Assembly (NCBI RefSeq): GCF_001426585.1
Contig: NZ_LMEI01000007.1
Coordinates: 490,950 to 554,949, forward strand
Source of the DNA: Streptomyces sp. Root431
GTDB lineage: Bacteria; Actinomycetota; Actinomycetes; Streptomycetales; Streptomycetaceae
Reading direction: 5' to 3'
Length of the DNA: 64,000 bases
In this document: positions 43,001-49,883 of the stretch, in pieces
How the letters are laid out: each line of letters begins with the position of its first letter
Numbering within the stretch: the first letter of the stretch is position 1
Notes under the pieces: model-generated
The model's input: the letters and a program-made list of their open reading frames with translations, nothing else
What the model was told of the DNA's origin: nothing
Database searches by the model: none
Program-made: the position numbers and the translations under genes

Positions 43001-44497
43001 TCAGTTGAAGGGGATGCGGACGACGGACTGGTTGCCGGTGCCGAGCGTGCTCGGCCCGTTCCCGATCGCGTTCCACACCTCGACGCGGACCTTGCCGTTC
43101 ACCAGGTTCCCGTGGCTGCCGGTGGCCGACTTCAGGCCGCGTGCCTGGGTGTAGTGCTCGTAGCCCGGTACGGGATCGGTCGCGAAGTACTGGTACGTCT
43201 CCATCCGCTCCCAGCTCCCGTCGCCCGTACGGTCGTAACTGACCCGTACCTGCTGGCCGTTGGCGACGGACGTGCCGGCGTCCACGAACAGGTCGAACTG
43301 GGTGGCGCCGCCGTTGTACGTCCGGGTGACCGGCCCCGAGGTGAAGACCTGGGGGTTGGCCGGGGTGCCGTCGTGGTTGGCGCCGCCCGCCGAGGCGAGC
43401 GAGACTGTCGAGGCCGTGGTCGCGTCCCCGGCGCCGCCGCCCGTCCGCAGGTACAGCTGCGAGGAGCCGGACGGCGGGGGAGTGGTCGGCGGGGTGGTCG
43501 GGGGTGTCGTCGGCGGGGTCGTCGAGCCGCCGCCCTTCGTCCACACCGCCACGTAGTCGACCAGCATCGGCCGCCCGGGGACGGTCGCGGCGGTCGGGGT
43601 CCTTCCGGCGAGCGCGTCGGGGAAGGCCCCGCCCATCGCCACGTTGAGCAGCAGGAAGTACCCGGCGTGGCCGGTCATGTCGGCCCAGGCCTGCGCGCCG
43701 ACCCTGGCCTCGTTCACGCTGTGGAAGAGCTGGTCGTCCACGTACCAGCGCAGCTCGTTCGGGGAGGTCGAGCGGTCCCACTCGAAGCGGTACGTGTGGA
43801 AGGCCGACTGGCAGCTCGCGCCGGGGCAGGCGCGGCTGGCGCCGATGCCCGTGGTCTCGCCGCAGGGGCCGCCCGGGTTGACTCCGCAATGGAGCACGCC
43901 CCAGACGGAGTTAAGACCGTTGACGTTCTCCATGATGTCGAACTCGCCGATGGCGGGCCAGTTCCAGTAGTTGCCCCGGTAGGGGGAGCCGAGCGCCCAG
44001 AAGGCGGGCCAGTAGCCGAGGGCCGCGTCGCCGGTGACGTTCGGCATCTGAATGCGGCCCTCGATGCGGAGGGTTCCGCCGGCGGGGGCCTTGAAGTCGG
44101 CGCGGCGGGTCTCGATCCGGCCCGAGGTCCAGTTTCCGGCGCCGTCCCGCAGCGGGGTGATCCGCAGGTTGCCGGTGCCGTCGAGGCGGAGGTTGTCGGG
44201 GTTCGCGGTGTAGTTCTGGATCTCTCCGGTGCCCCAGTTGCCGGGGCCGCCGGGGTAGGCGTGGCCGGTGTCGATCTGCCAGTCGGCGCCGTTCGGCAGG
44301 GCGCGGTCGGGGCCGTTGAAGTCGTCGCTCCACTGGAGCGACCAACCGGGGGCGGGCGGGACGGCGCCGTTGGCGCTGCCCGCGCCGCCCAGGCCGACGA
44401 GGGCGCCGGTGGCGAGGGCGCCGGCGAGGAGCGAGGCGAGCAGGGGGATGCGGGATGTGCGTCTGGCGCGGCGGCTCGGGGAACGCAAGGGGAACAC
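43001..44497 (-). CDS. Secreted glycoside hydrolase family 16 (beta-1,3-glucanase type)
   Basis: 498 residues. A Sec/Tat-like signal peptide (RRARRTSRIPLLASLLAGAL) precedes the GH16 domain at about residues 50-325. The retaining catalytic motif is GEFDIME with nucleophile Glu185 and acid/base Glu190. A Thr/Pro linker (TTPPTTPPTTPPTTPPP) leads to a 135-residue C-terminal beta domain, probably carbohydrate-binding. The nearest activity is laminarinase/endo-beta-1,3-glucanase. A doubled AGAGCGCTCT palindrome lies in the promoter, suggesting sugar-induced control by a LacI-family repressor. Confidence 0.9.
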   Translation of the reverse strand: MFPLRSPSRRARRTSRIPLLASLLAGALATGALVGLGGAGSANGAVPPAPGWSLQWSDDFNGPDRALPNGADWQIDTGHAYPGGPGNWGTGEIQNYTANPDNLRLDGTGNLRITPLRDGAGNWTSGRIETRRADFKAPAGGTLRIEGRIQMPNVTGDAALGYWPAFWALGSPYRGNYWNWPAIGEFDIMENVNGLNSVWGVLHCGVNPGGPCGETTGIGASRACPGASCQSAFHTYRFEWDRSTSPNELRWYVDDQLFHSVNEARVGAQAWADMTGHAGYFLLLNVAMGGAFPDALAGRTPTAATVPGRPMLVDYVAVWTKGGGSTTPPTTPPTTPPTTPPPSGSSQLYLRTGGGAGDATTASTVSLASAGGANHDGTPANPQVFTSGPVTRTYNGGATQFDLFVDAGTSVANGQQVRVSYDRTGDGSWERMETYQYFATDPVPGYEHYTQARGLKSATGSHGNLVNGKVRVEVWNAIGNGPSTLGTGNQSVVRIPFN

Positions 44498-44529
44498 CTC
44501 CGGGGGACGTACGCGGGGTGTGCGCTGAC

Positions 44530-44553
44530 CTGAGAGCGCTCTCAGAGCGCTCT
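44530..44553. promoter_or_regulatory. Two overlapping LacI-type palindromes upstream of the GH16 gene
   Basis: CTGAGAGCGCTCTCAG (16-bp perfect palindrome) overlaps a second core AGAGCGCTCT whose centre is 11 bp away, one helical turn. GAGCGCTC is the core of CebR-type sites that control cellulose and glucan genes in Streptomyces. The sites lie 33 bases upstream of the GH16 ATG. Confidence 0.55.
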
Positions 44554-44633
44554 CAGGAAGCTTTTGTAGTTGGAGACACCGGCCCCGTCAATGGGTCCGG
44601 TGTCTTCGGTTGCCGAACGCCCCACGCCCTCCG

Positions 44634-45519
44634 CTACTGAACGGCCAGTCGGGACAACTCCCCTGGGGTGAGCACGAGTTCGGCCGCCGCCGCCGAGTCC
44701 CGCACCGACTCCGGGCGGCTCGCGCCCGGGATCGGAAGCACCGTCTCCGACCGTGCGAGGAGCCACGCGAGAGCCACCCGTTGCGGACTGACCCCCCGCT
44801 CCCGCGCCACCCGGTGGAAGGCGCCGAACTCCGGGTCCTCCTCAAGCACGGACGCCCCGTCGAGCGAGCTGCGCGAGATCCCGCCCAGCGGACTCCACGG
44901 CAGGAAGGCCAGCCCGAGCTCCGCGCAGAGCCGCAGCTCCGCCTCGCTCGTGCGCACGGCGGGCGAGTAGCGGTTCTGTACGGAGACCAGCCGGTCGCCC
45001 AGGATCTCGCGGGCCAGCAGGATCTGCGCCGAGTCGACGTTCGAGATCCCGGCGAGCCGGACCGTCCCCGCGTCCAGCAACTCCCTTATCGCGCCCAGTG
45101 ATTCGGCGTACGGCACGGCCGGATCCGGCTTGTGCAGCTGGTACAGGCCGATCGGGGCTGACCCGAGGCGCCGGGCCGAGCCCTCCGCCGCCCGCCGCAG
45201 ATGGTCGGGCCGCCCGTCCACGGTCCAGCCGCCGTCCGCCGTACGGCCCCGCCCGCCCTTCGTCGCCACGAGCACCTCGCCTCGTACGGCCTCCGTACGA
45301 GGCGAGAGCCCGGGCCACGAGCAGCTCGCCCTCGCCGGGCGCGCCGTTCGGCGGGTGGTAGGAATCGGCGGTGTCGAGCAGGGTCACCCCGGCGTCGAGG
45401 GCGGCGTGCACGGTGGCCACGGCCCGCGCCTCGTCCGGCCGGCCCTCGACGGAGAGCGGCATCGTGCCGAGCCCGACGGCCCCGACCCGTACGTCCCCCA
45501 GCATCCGGAACCGAGTCAT
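44634..45519 (-). pseudogene. Aldo/keto reductase with an apparent +1 frameshift
   Basis: The N-terminal third (MTRFRMLGDVRVGAVGLGTM ... TLLDTADSYHPPNGAPGEGE) and the C-terminal two-thirds (EVLVATKGGRGRTADGG ... IPGASRPESVRDSAAAAEL) together make one normal AKR of about 294 residues, but they lie in different frames. The switch maps to 45276-45306, inside a perfect 14-bp inverted repeat. One extra base there explains it. The Asp and Tyr of the active site are in the first frame, the Lys in the second. The start overlaps the upstream epimerase stop (ATGA). It is either a real frameshift or a sequencing error in the hairpin. Confidence 0.8.
45276..45306. repeat. Perfect inverted repeat at the reductase frameshift
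   Basis: CTCGCCTCGTACGG, a 3-base centre, then its exact complement. The 14-bp arms lie wholly inside coding sequence, at the point where the AKR frame changes. Confidence 0.9.
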
Positions 45520-46418
45520 TCCCCGCCCCTCCCGACCGTCTCGGCCACCGCACGCGCAAGCCACTCGTGGGAATGCGAGAAGGAATAACCGAGCCCGGTG
45601 GCACGGGAGTTGTCCATGCCGTACGAGCGCGCGAAGGAGAACGGCGAGACCTCGCCGACCTCCACCTCCTGGAACACCGTGCGGCCGCCCACCCGCTTCT
45701 CGATCTCCGCGCAGATGTCGGCCGTGGTGAGCGGGCCGTGGGAATGGGCGTTGACCGGCCCGGTGAATTCCGCCTCGACCGTCCAGGCGAGGAAGCGGGC
45801 GATCTCCTCCACGTACACATAGGTCGCCGGACGGTTCACCACGGGGACGGCGATCGGCTCGCCGGCCCGGATGCGCCGCGCGTAGTGGTCGAGCCGGCCC
45901 GTGAAGTCGTCGTCGCCGCCCAGTACATGGGCGACGCGCACGGAGGTCCAGGCGAAGGGCGGCCGCCCGGCCGCGAAGACCGACTCCGCCTGCCGCTTCC
46001 CCTCCCCGTAGCGCTCCTCACGGAACTCCGGGTCGTCCCAGGCCAGGCCGGTGTCGACGGTGACGGAGGCCAGGTCGAGGACGGACTCGGCGACCGGTGC
46101 GGCCGAGTCCTCGTACCCGTACACCTCCACCGTCGACGTCATCACATAGCGCCCCGTGCGCGTCCCGAACACCCGGCGGGCGATCTCCGCCTGGCGCGGG
46201 GTGTAGCAGACCTGGTCGACGACGACGTCGAAGGAACGGCCCGCGAGGACGGATTCGAGAGCGGATTCGTCGTCGCGGTCGGCGACGAGATGCTCGATTC
46301 CCTCCGGGGCGCCGGAAGAACCCCGATTGAGCACGGTGATCCGGTGCCCGGATTTCCTCAGCAGCGCGATGAGCCGCTTTCCGAAATAGCGATTACCGCC
46401 GATGACCAGAATGTCCAT
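45516..46418 (-). CDS. NAD-dependent epimerase/dehydratase family protein
   Basis: 300 residues from the ATG at MDILVIGGNRYFGKRLIALL. A Rossmann fold with the nucleotide loop GGNRYFGKR and the segments FDVVVDQVCYTPRQ and MTSTVEVYG is of the extended SDR type, close to isoflavone-reductase-like or UDP-sugar epimerase-like proteins. The active-site Tyr-X3-Lys is not clear, so the reaction cannot be assigned. The stop is coupled to the aldo/keto reductase start. The Lrp gene is divergent 67 bases away and may control the pair. Confidence 0.85.
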   Translation of the reverse strand: MDILVIGGNRYFGKRLIALLRKSGHRITVLNRGSSGAPEGIEHLVADRDDESALESVLAGRSFDVVVDQVCYTPRQAEIARRVFGTRTGRYVMTSTVEVYGYEDSAAPVAESVLDLASVTVDTGLAWDDPEFREERYGEGKRQAESVFAAGRPPFAWTSVRVAHVLGGDDDFTGRLDHYARRIRAGEPIAVPVVNRPATYVYVEEIARFLAWTVEAEFTGPVNAHSHGPLTTADICAEIEKRVGGRTVFQEVEVGEVSPFSFARSYGMDNSRATGLGYSFSHSHEWLARAVAETVGRGGE

Positions 46419-46431
46419 GAATCCCAACTCC

Positions 46432-46449
46432 CTTGTGTCGCACGACAAG
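46432..46449. promoter_or_regulatory. CTTGT-N8-ACAAG palindrome between epimerase and Lrp genes
   Basis: Perfect 5-bp arms in the 67-base divergent gap. The size and position suit an Lrp/AsnC dimer site. Confidence 0.3.
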
Positions 46450-46485
46450 TGTTACGTTTGGTGCTCGCCGCCTGAAGGGGGAACC

Positions 46486-47016
46486 ATGGGAATTCCGGCC
46501 GCCGTACCGAAGGAACCTCGGCCTTCGCGCCCCGCCGCCGACGATTCCTCGGCGGCCGCTTTCGACCCCATCGACCGGCGGATCCTGGACCTCCTCCAGA
46601 CCGACGGCCGGATCAAGCTCAGCGAGCTCGGCCGGCAGGTCAGGCTCAGCCCCGCGGCCGTCACCGAACGGGTCCGCCGCCTGGAGGCGAGCGGGGCGGT
46701 CACCGGCTACGGCGCCCACGTCTCCCCGGCCCGGCTCGGCTACGGCATCCAGGCCTTCATCCGGGTGAACCCGCACGGCGGCTACACCCTGAAGCACCCG
46801 CGGACCCTGGAACTGACCGCGCGCCCCGAGGTCCTGGAGGTACACCACGTCGTGGGCGAGGACTGCTGGATCCTCAAGGTCGCCGTCACCGACACCGTCC
46901 ACCTGGAAGACATCCTGGAGCAGACCTCGGCCCTCGGCCGGACCACGACCTCGGTCGTCCTGTCGTCGCCGGTGGAGCGCAAGCCGCTGCTGCCGCCCGG
47001 CGGCCACCGTTCCTGA
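46486..47016 (+). CDS. Lrp/AsnC-family transcriptional regulator
   Basis: 176 residues from an ATG after GGGGGAA. The N-terminal HTH is FDPIDRRILDLLQTDGRIKL plus SELGRQVRLSPAAVTERVRRLEASG (about residues 28-75). The RAM/effector domain follows, with EVLEVHHVVGEDCWILKVAVTD. These regulators bind amino acids and form octamers. The divergent epimerase-reductase operon is its probable target. The N-terminal 25 residues are an extra Pro/Ala-rich stretch. Confidence 0.9.
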   Translation: MGIPAAVPKEPRPSRPAADDSSAAAFDPIDRRILDLLQTDGRIKLSELGRQVRLSPAAVTERVRRLEASGAVTGYGAHVSPARLGYGIQAFIRVNPHGGYTLKHPRTLELTARPEVLEVHHVVGEDCWILKVAVTDTVHLEDILEQTSALGRTTTSVVLSSPVERKPLLPPGGHRS

Positions 47017-47041
47017 CGGTCCCCCTTTCCGCTCCCTTCTT

Positions 47042-47063
47042 GCCTTGACGTCGGCGTCAAGGC
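47042..47063. promoter_or_regulatory. MerR-type operator upstream of the merR gene
   Basis: GCCTTGACG-N4-CGTCAAGGC has perfect 9-bp arms. TTGACG within it can serve as -35 and TACGTT at 47065-47070 as -10. The ATG follows 8 bases after that -10, so the merR-trx mRNA is probably leaderless and autoregulated. Confidence 0.55.
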
Positions 47064-47077
47064 TTACGTTCGGGGAC

Positions 47078-47500
47078 ATGCGCATCGGAGAGCTGGCCGA
47101 GCGGGCGGGAACCACCACGAGGACTCTGCGGTACTACGAGTCCCGGGGCCTCCTGACCGCGCGGCGCACGGAGCAGGGGTACCGCACGTACGACGAGGAC
47201 GACCTGCGGCTCCTCCAGCAGATCAGGACCCTTCAGGACTTCGGGTTCGAGCTGGAGGAGACGCGTCCCTTCGTCGACTGCCTGCGCGAGGGCCACCCCA
47301 CGGGTGACGCCTGCCCCGCGTCGATCGCCGTCTACCGGCGGAAGATCGCCGAACTGGACGGCCTGATCGAACAGCTCCAAGCGGTACGCGCCCAGATGGG
47401 CGCCCAGCTGCTCCGGGCCGAGGCGGAACTGCCGCACGGCCCGGAACCCCGGTGCGAGCTCGGTACGGAGCGGGACACAGGCACGGATACGGAGGGGTGA
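47078..47500 (+). CDS. MerR-family transcriptional regulator
   Basis: 140 residues, MRIGELAERAGTTTRTLRYYESRGLL. The winged HTH is at residues 1-70 and a coiled-coil dimer helix at 75-125 (ASIAVYRRKIAELDGLIEQLQAV). One cysteine (CLREG) and a second (ACPAS) could be a thiol or metal sensor but do not form a known metal loop. It is followed at 5 bases by a thioredoxin gene, so it probably controls that gene in response to redox or electrophile stress. Confidence 0.9.
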   Translation: MRIGELAERAGTTTRTLRYYESRGLLTARRTEQGYRTYDEDDLRLLQQIRTLQDFGFELEETRPFVDCLREGHPTGDACPASIAVYRRKIAELDGLIEQLQAVRAQMGAQLLRAEAELPHGPEPRCELGTERDTGTDTEG

Positions 47501-47505
47501 CGGAG

Positions 47506-47844
47506 ATGACGACGTACTCAGAGGGCGTGGCCGAGGTCACGGACGCGGACTTCGCCGCGGAGGTACTGGCGGCCGAACTGCCGGTCCTGGTGAAGTTCAC
47601 CGCGGAGTGGTGCGGCCCGTGCCGCCAGCTGAAGCCGGTACTCGGCGCGATCGCCACGGAGGAGGCGGCACGGCTCCGGATCGTCGAGATCGACGTCGAC
47701 CGGAACCCGGAGACCACCCTGACATACGGAATCCTCGGAACCCCGACCCTCATGCTCTTCCAGGCCGGCGAACCGGTGAAGTCCCTCGTAGGAGCCCGCC
47801 CCAAGCGCCGCCTCCTCCAGGAACTGGAGGACGTCCTGGGCTAG
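47506..47844 (+). CDS. Thioredoxin
   Basis: 112 residues with the classic WCGPC active site (Cys36, Cys39) in LVKFTAEWCGPCRQ and the cis-proline loop GILGTPTLMLF. It is a small cytoplasmic disulfide reductase. GGAGG precedes the ATG. It is cotranscribed with the MerR regulator, an arrangement seen in other Streptomyces and suggesting inducible expression unlike the housekeeping trxA. Confidence 0.95.
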   Translation: MTTYSEGVAEVTDADFAAEVLAAELPVLVKFTAEWCGPCRQLKPVLGAIATEEAARLRIVEIDVDRNPETTLTYGILGTPTLMLFQAGEPVKSLVGARPKRRLLQELEDVLG

Positions 47845-47880
47845 GGCCTGTCGGCGGCTCGTTCGCCGCGGCGTGTCCTC

Positions 47881-48246
47881 TCAGAAACCCGGGGCAGGGA
47901 TGAAGCCCGGCCACCACGGGGGTGTGCCGTCGGGGCATGGTGGGGTGGTGGCGCCCTCCCAGAAGATCGAGAGGGCGCACCAGGCCACAGCCAGGAGTGT
48001 CACCGCGAGGGCGGGGGCACGGAGGCGGGGGCGGTGCCCGAGGAGGGTGCCCGTTGTGAGCCAGGTCAGGAGCAGGACCGTCCAGAGGCCCGGGAGGAAC
48101 AGCCACAGCAGGAAGCCGCTGTTGGACGCGTTGTTGACTCCCACGTCGCAGGCGTTCCATGACCTGCCCAGAAGCATGGCGGTGGACACCGCGAGGACCA
48201 GCGCCACCGCCGCCCCGAGACGTCCATGCAGTCGTCGACTTTCCAC
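47881..48246 (-). CDS. Small hypothetical membrane protein
   Basis: 121 residues from a GTG, MESRRLHGRLGAAVALVLAV. Three hydrophobic segments (LGAAVALVLAVSTAMLLG, FLLWLFLPGLWTVLLLTWL, PALAVTLLAVAWCALSIF), one short polar loop with Cys, and a Pro/Trp-rich C-terminus (PPCPDGTPPWWPGFIPAPGF). I do not recognise a family. It is convergent with the thioredoxin gene and 78 bases downstream of the ThrRS gene on the same strand. Confidence 0.65.
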   Translation of the reverse strand: MESRRLHGRLGAAVALVLAVSTAMLLGRSWNACDVGVNNASNSGFLLWLFLPGLWTVLLLTWLTTGTLLGHRPRLRAPALAVTLLAVAWCALSIFWEGATTPPCPDGTPPWWPGFIPAPGF

Positions 48247-48324
48247 AGAGCCCCCGTTCGCCGTTCGCTGCGGCAGCTGATGCTAGTCATCGCGTGATCC
48301 GCCCGGCAGTGCCCAGGCCGTGCC

Positions 48325-49545
48325 TCAGGCCATCGGCCAGAGCTCGGTGCTGTGGGTGACGATCAGGGTCTCGATCCGGTCGAGGATCCCCTCGGCCGGT
48401 TCCGCGTCGAGGCGGCGGCCGTCTCGTAGGCGCAGGGCGATCAGGTCGGCGGTGGCTTCCCTGGCGCCGATGATCGCCTGGTACGGGGCCAGGCGGGTCT
48501 CCCGGATCCTGGCGCCCAGGGTGCCTCGTTCGGGGGCGGTCACCTCGGCTCGGAGGCCGCGTTCGGTGCAGCGGGCGGCGAGGGCGGTCGCGTTCGGGAG
48601 TTCGGCTTCCGAGACGGGCAGGATGGCCAGTTGGACGGGGGACAGCCAGGCGGGGAAGGCGCCGCCGTGGTGTTCCAGGAGGTGGGCGACGGCCCGTTCC
48701 ACGCTGCCGATGACGCTGCGGTGGATCATCACCGGGCGGTGCTTGGCGCCGTCCGCGCCGGTGTAGTGGAGGTCGAACCGCTCGGGCTGGTGGAAGTCGA
48801 CCTGCACGGTGGACAGGGTGGACTCGCGGCCGGCGCCGTCGGCGACCTGGACGTCGATCTTCGGCCCGTAGAACGCGGCTTCGCCCTCGGCCTCCTCGTA
48901 GGACAGCCCGGACGCGTCGAGCACCTCCCGCAGCAGGGCGGTGGACCGCGACCACAGCTCGGGCGCGGCGACGTACTTCCCGCCGGGCCCGGGCAGCGAG
49001 AGCCGGTACCGGGCGGGGGCGATGCCGAGGGCCTCGTACGCCCGCCGGATCATCTCCAGGGCCGCCCCGGCCTCCTCGGCGACCTGCTCCAGGGTGCAGA
49101 AGAGGTGCGCGTCGTTCAGCTGGATCGCGCGGACCCGGGTCAGTCCGCCCAGGACTCCGGAGAGCTCTGAGCGGTACATGCCGCCCAGCTCGGCCATGCG
49201 CAGCGGCAGTTCGCGGTAGCTGTGCGGGCGGGAGCGGTAGACGAGGGCGTGGTGGGGACAGAGGCTGGGCCGCAGGACGAACTGCTCGCCGCCGAGTTCC
49301 ATCGGCGGGAACATGTCGTCGCTGTAGTGCGCCCAGTGCCCCGAGATCTCGTACAGCTCGCGTTTGCCGAGCACCGGCGAGTACACGTGCCGGTATCCGG
49401 CCCGGCGTTCGGCGGAGCGGATGTACTCCTCCAGGGCGTGCCGTACGACGGCGCCGTCGGGCAGCCAGTACGGCAGCCCGGAGCCGATGAGCGGGTCGGT
49501 GTCGAAGAGGTTCAGCTCGCGGCCGAGCCTGCGGTGGTCGTGCAC
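48325..49545 (-). CDS. Short threonyl-tRNA synthetase lacking TGS and editing domains
   Basis: 406 residues, against about 650 for a full ThrRS. The GTG at VHDHRRLGRELNLF follows GAGGAGA. The class II core has motif 2 (GGLTRVRAIQLNDAHLFC) and motif 3 (HRSVIGSVERAVAHLLEHHGG), with zinc-ligand residues (PSLCPHH, IQLNDAH, HRSVIGS), then the anticodon-binding domain (VQLAILPVSE onward). The N-terminal TGS and Ser-tRNA editing domains are absent. It should charge tRNA-Thr in the cytoplasm and is presumably a second copy. Expression is expected to be controlled by the upstream attenuator. Confidence 0.9.
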   Translation of the reverse strand: MHDHRRLGRELNLFDTDPLIGSGLPYWLPDGAVVRHALEEYIRSAERRAGYRHVYSPVLGKRELYEISGHWAHYSDDMFPPMELGGEQFVLRPSLCPHHALVYRSRPHSYRELPLRMAELGGMYRSELSGVLGGLTRVRAIQLNDAHLFCTLEQVAEEAGAALEMIRRAYEALGIAPARYRLSLPGPGGKYVAAPELWSRSTALLREVLDASGLSYEEAEGEAAFYGPKIDVQVADGAGRESTLSTVQVDFHQPERFDLHYTGADGAKHRPVMIHRSVIGSVERAVAHLLEHHGGAFPAWLSPVQLAILPVSEAELPNATALAARCTERGLRAEVTAPERGTLGARIRETRLAPYQAIIGAREATADLIALRLRDGRRLDAEPAEGILDRIETLIVTHSTELWPMA

Positions 49546-49584
49546 GGTGGTCTCCTCGCGGTCGGCGGGCGAGTGACCACAAGA

Positions 49585-49620
49585 GACGAAGCCCCGGGGC
49601 ACTCGCCCCGGGGCTTCGTC
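49585..49620 (-). terminator. Attenuator terminator in front of the ThrRS gene
   Basis: GACGAAGCCCCGGGGC, a 4-base loop, and the exact complement: a perfect 16-bp stem followed by TCTT on the minus strand. It lies between the leader peptide and the synthetase start, so it would end transcription early unless disrupted. Confidence 0.85.
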
Positions 49621-49633
49621 ACTGGATCAGCAG

Positions 49634-49687
49634 TCAGCGCGCCGGGACACTCTCCGGCGTCGTCGTCCTCATGTCGGCGCGCTGCAT
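49634..49687 (-). CDS. Thr-rich leader peptide of the ThrRS attenuator
   Basis: A 17-residue reading, MQRADMRTTTPESVPAR, with codons 8-10 all ACG (Thr). It ends 14 bases before the terminator stem. TACGGT lies 7 bases upstream of the ATG as a -10, so the message is probably leaderless. Within the leader, AGCGCGCCG (codons 2-5) pairs perfectly with CGGCGCGCT at its end, and GTCCCGG can pair with the 5' arm of the terminator. A ribosome stalled at the Thr codons would free the latter pairing and allow read-through. This is the trp-type attenuation layout. Confidence 0.78.
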   Translation of the reverse strand: MQRADMRTTTPESVPAR

Positions 49688-49750
49688 GCGGGTGACCGTA
49701 GCAAGGGGCCGTGGCGGGGTGCACGGGATTTTTCACCAGGGCATACAGAA

Positions 49751-49781
49751 ATACCCCGACTAGAATTGACAGTCGGGGTAT
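49751..49781. promoter_or_regulatory. Inverted repeat over the HelD/HelR-type gene promoter
   Basis: ATACCCCGACT, a 9-base centre, then AGTCGGGGTAT: perfect 11-bp arms. The centre and right arm contain the -35 element, so a bound protein would block RNA polymerase. Rifampicin-inducible genes of actinomycetes carry a palindromic rifamycin-associated element here; whether this is one needs comparison. Confidence 0.55.
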
Positions 49782-49796
49782 CGGATCGCTTATATT
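49766..49796 (+). promoter_or_regulatory. Promoter of the HelD/HelR-type gene
   Basis: TTGACA, an 18-19 base spacer, then TTATATT. It is one of the most consensus-like promoters in the window and unusually AT-rich at -10. It predicts a start near 49803 and an untranslated leader of about 80 bases. Confidence 0.5.
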
Positions 49797-49883
49797 TATG
49801 GATTCCGTGCCTGACGCATGCAAGAGAACATGCTTAAGCGCGGAGAAGTTCAATAAACGCACTGTATCGCGCCGGGAGTCGAA

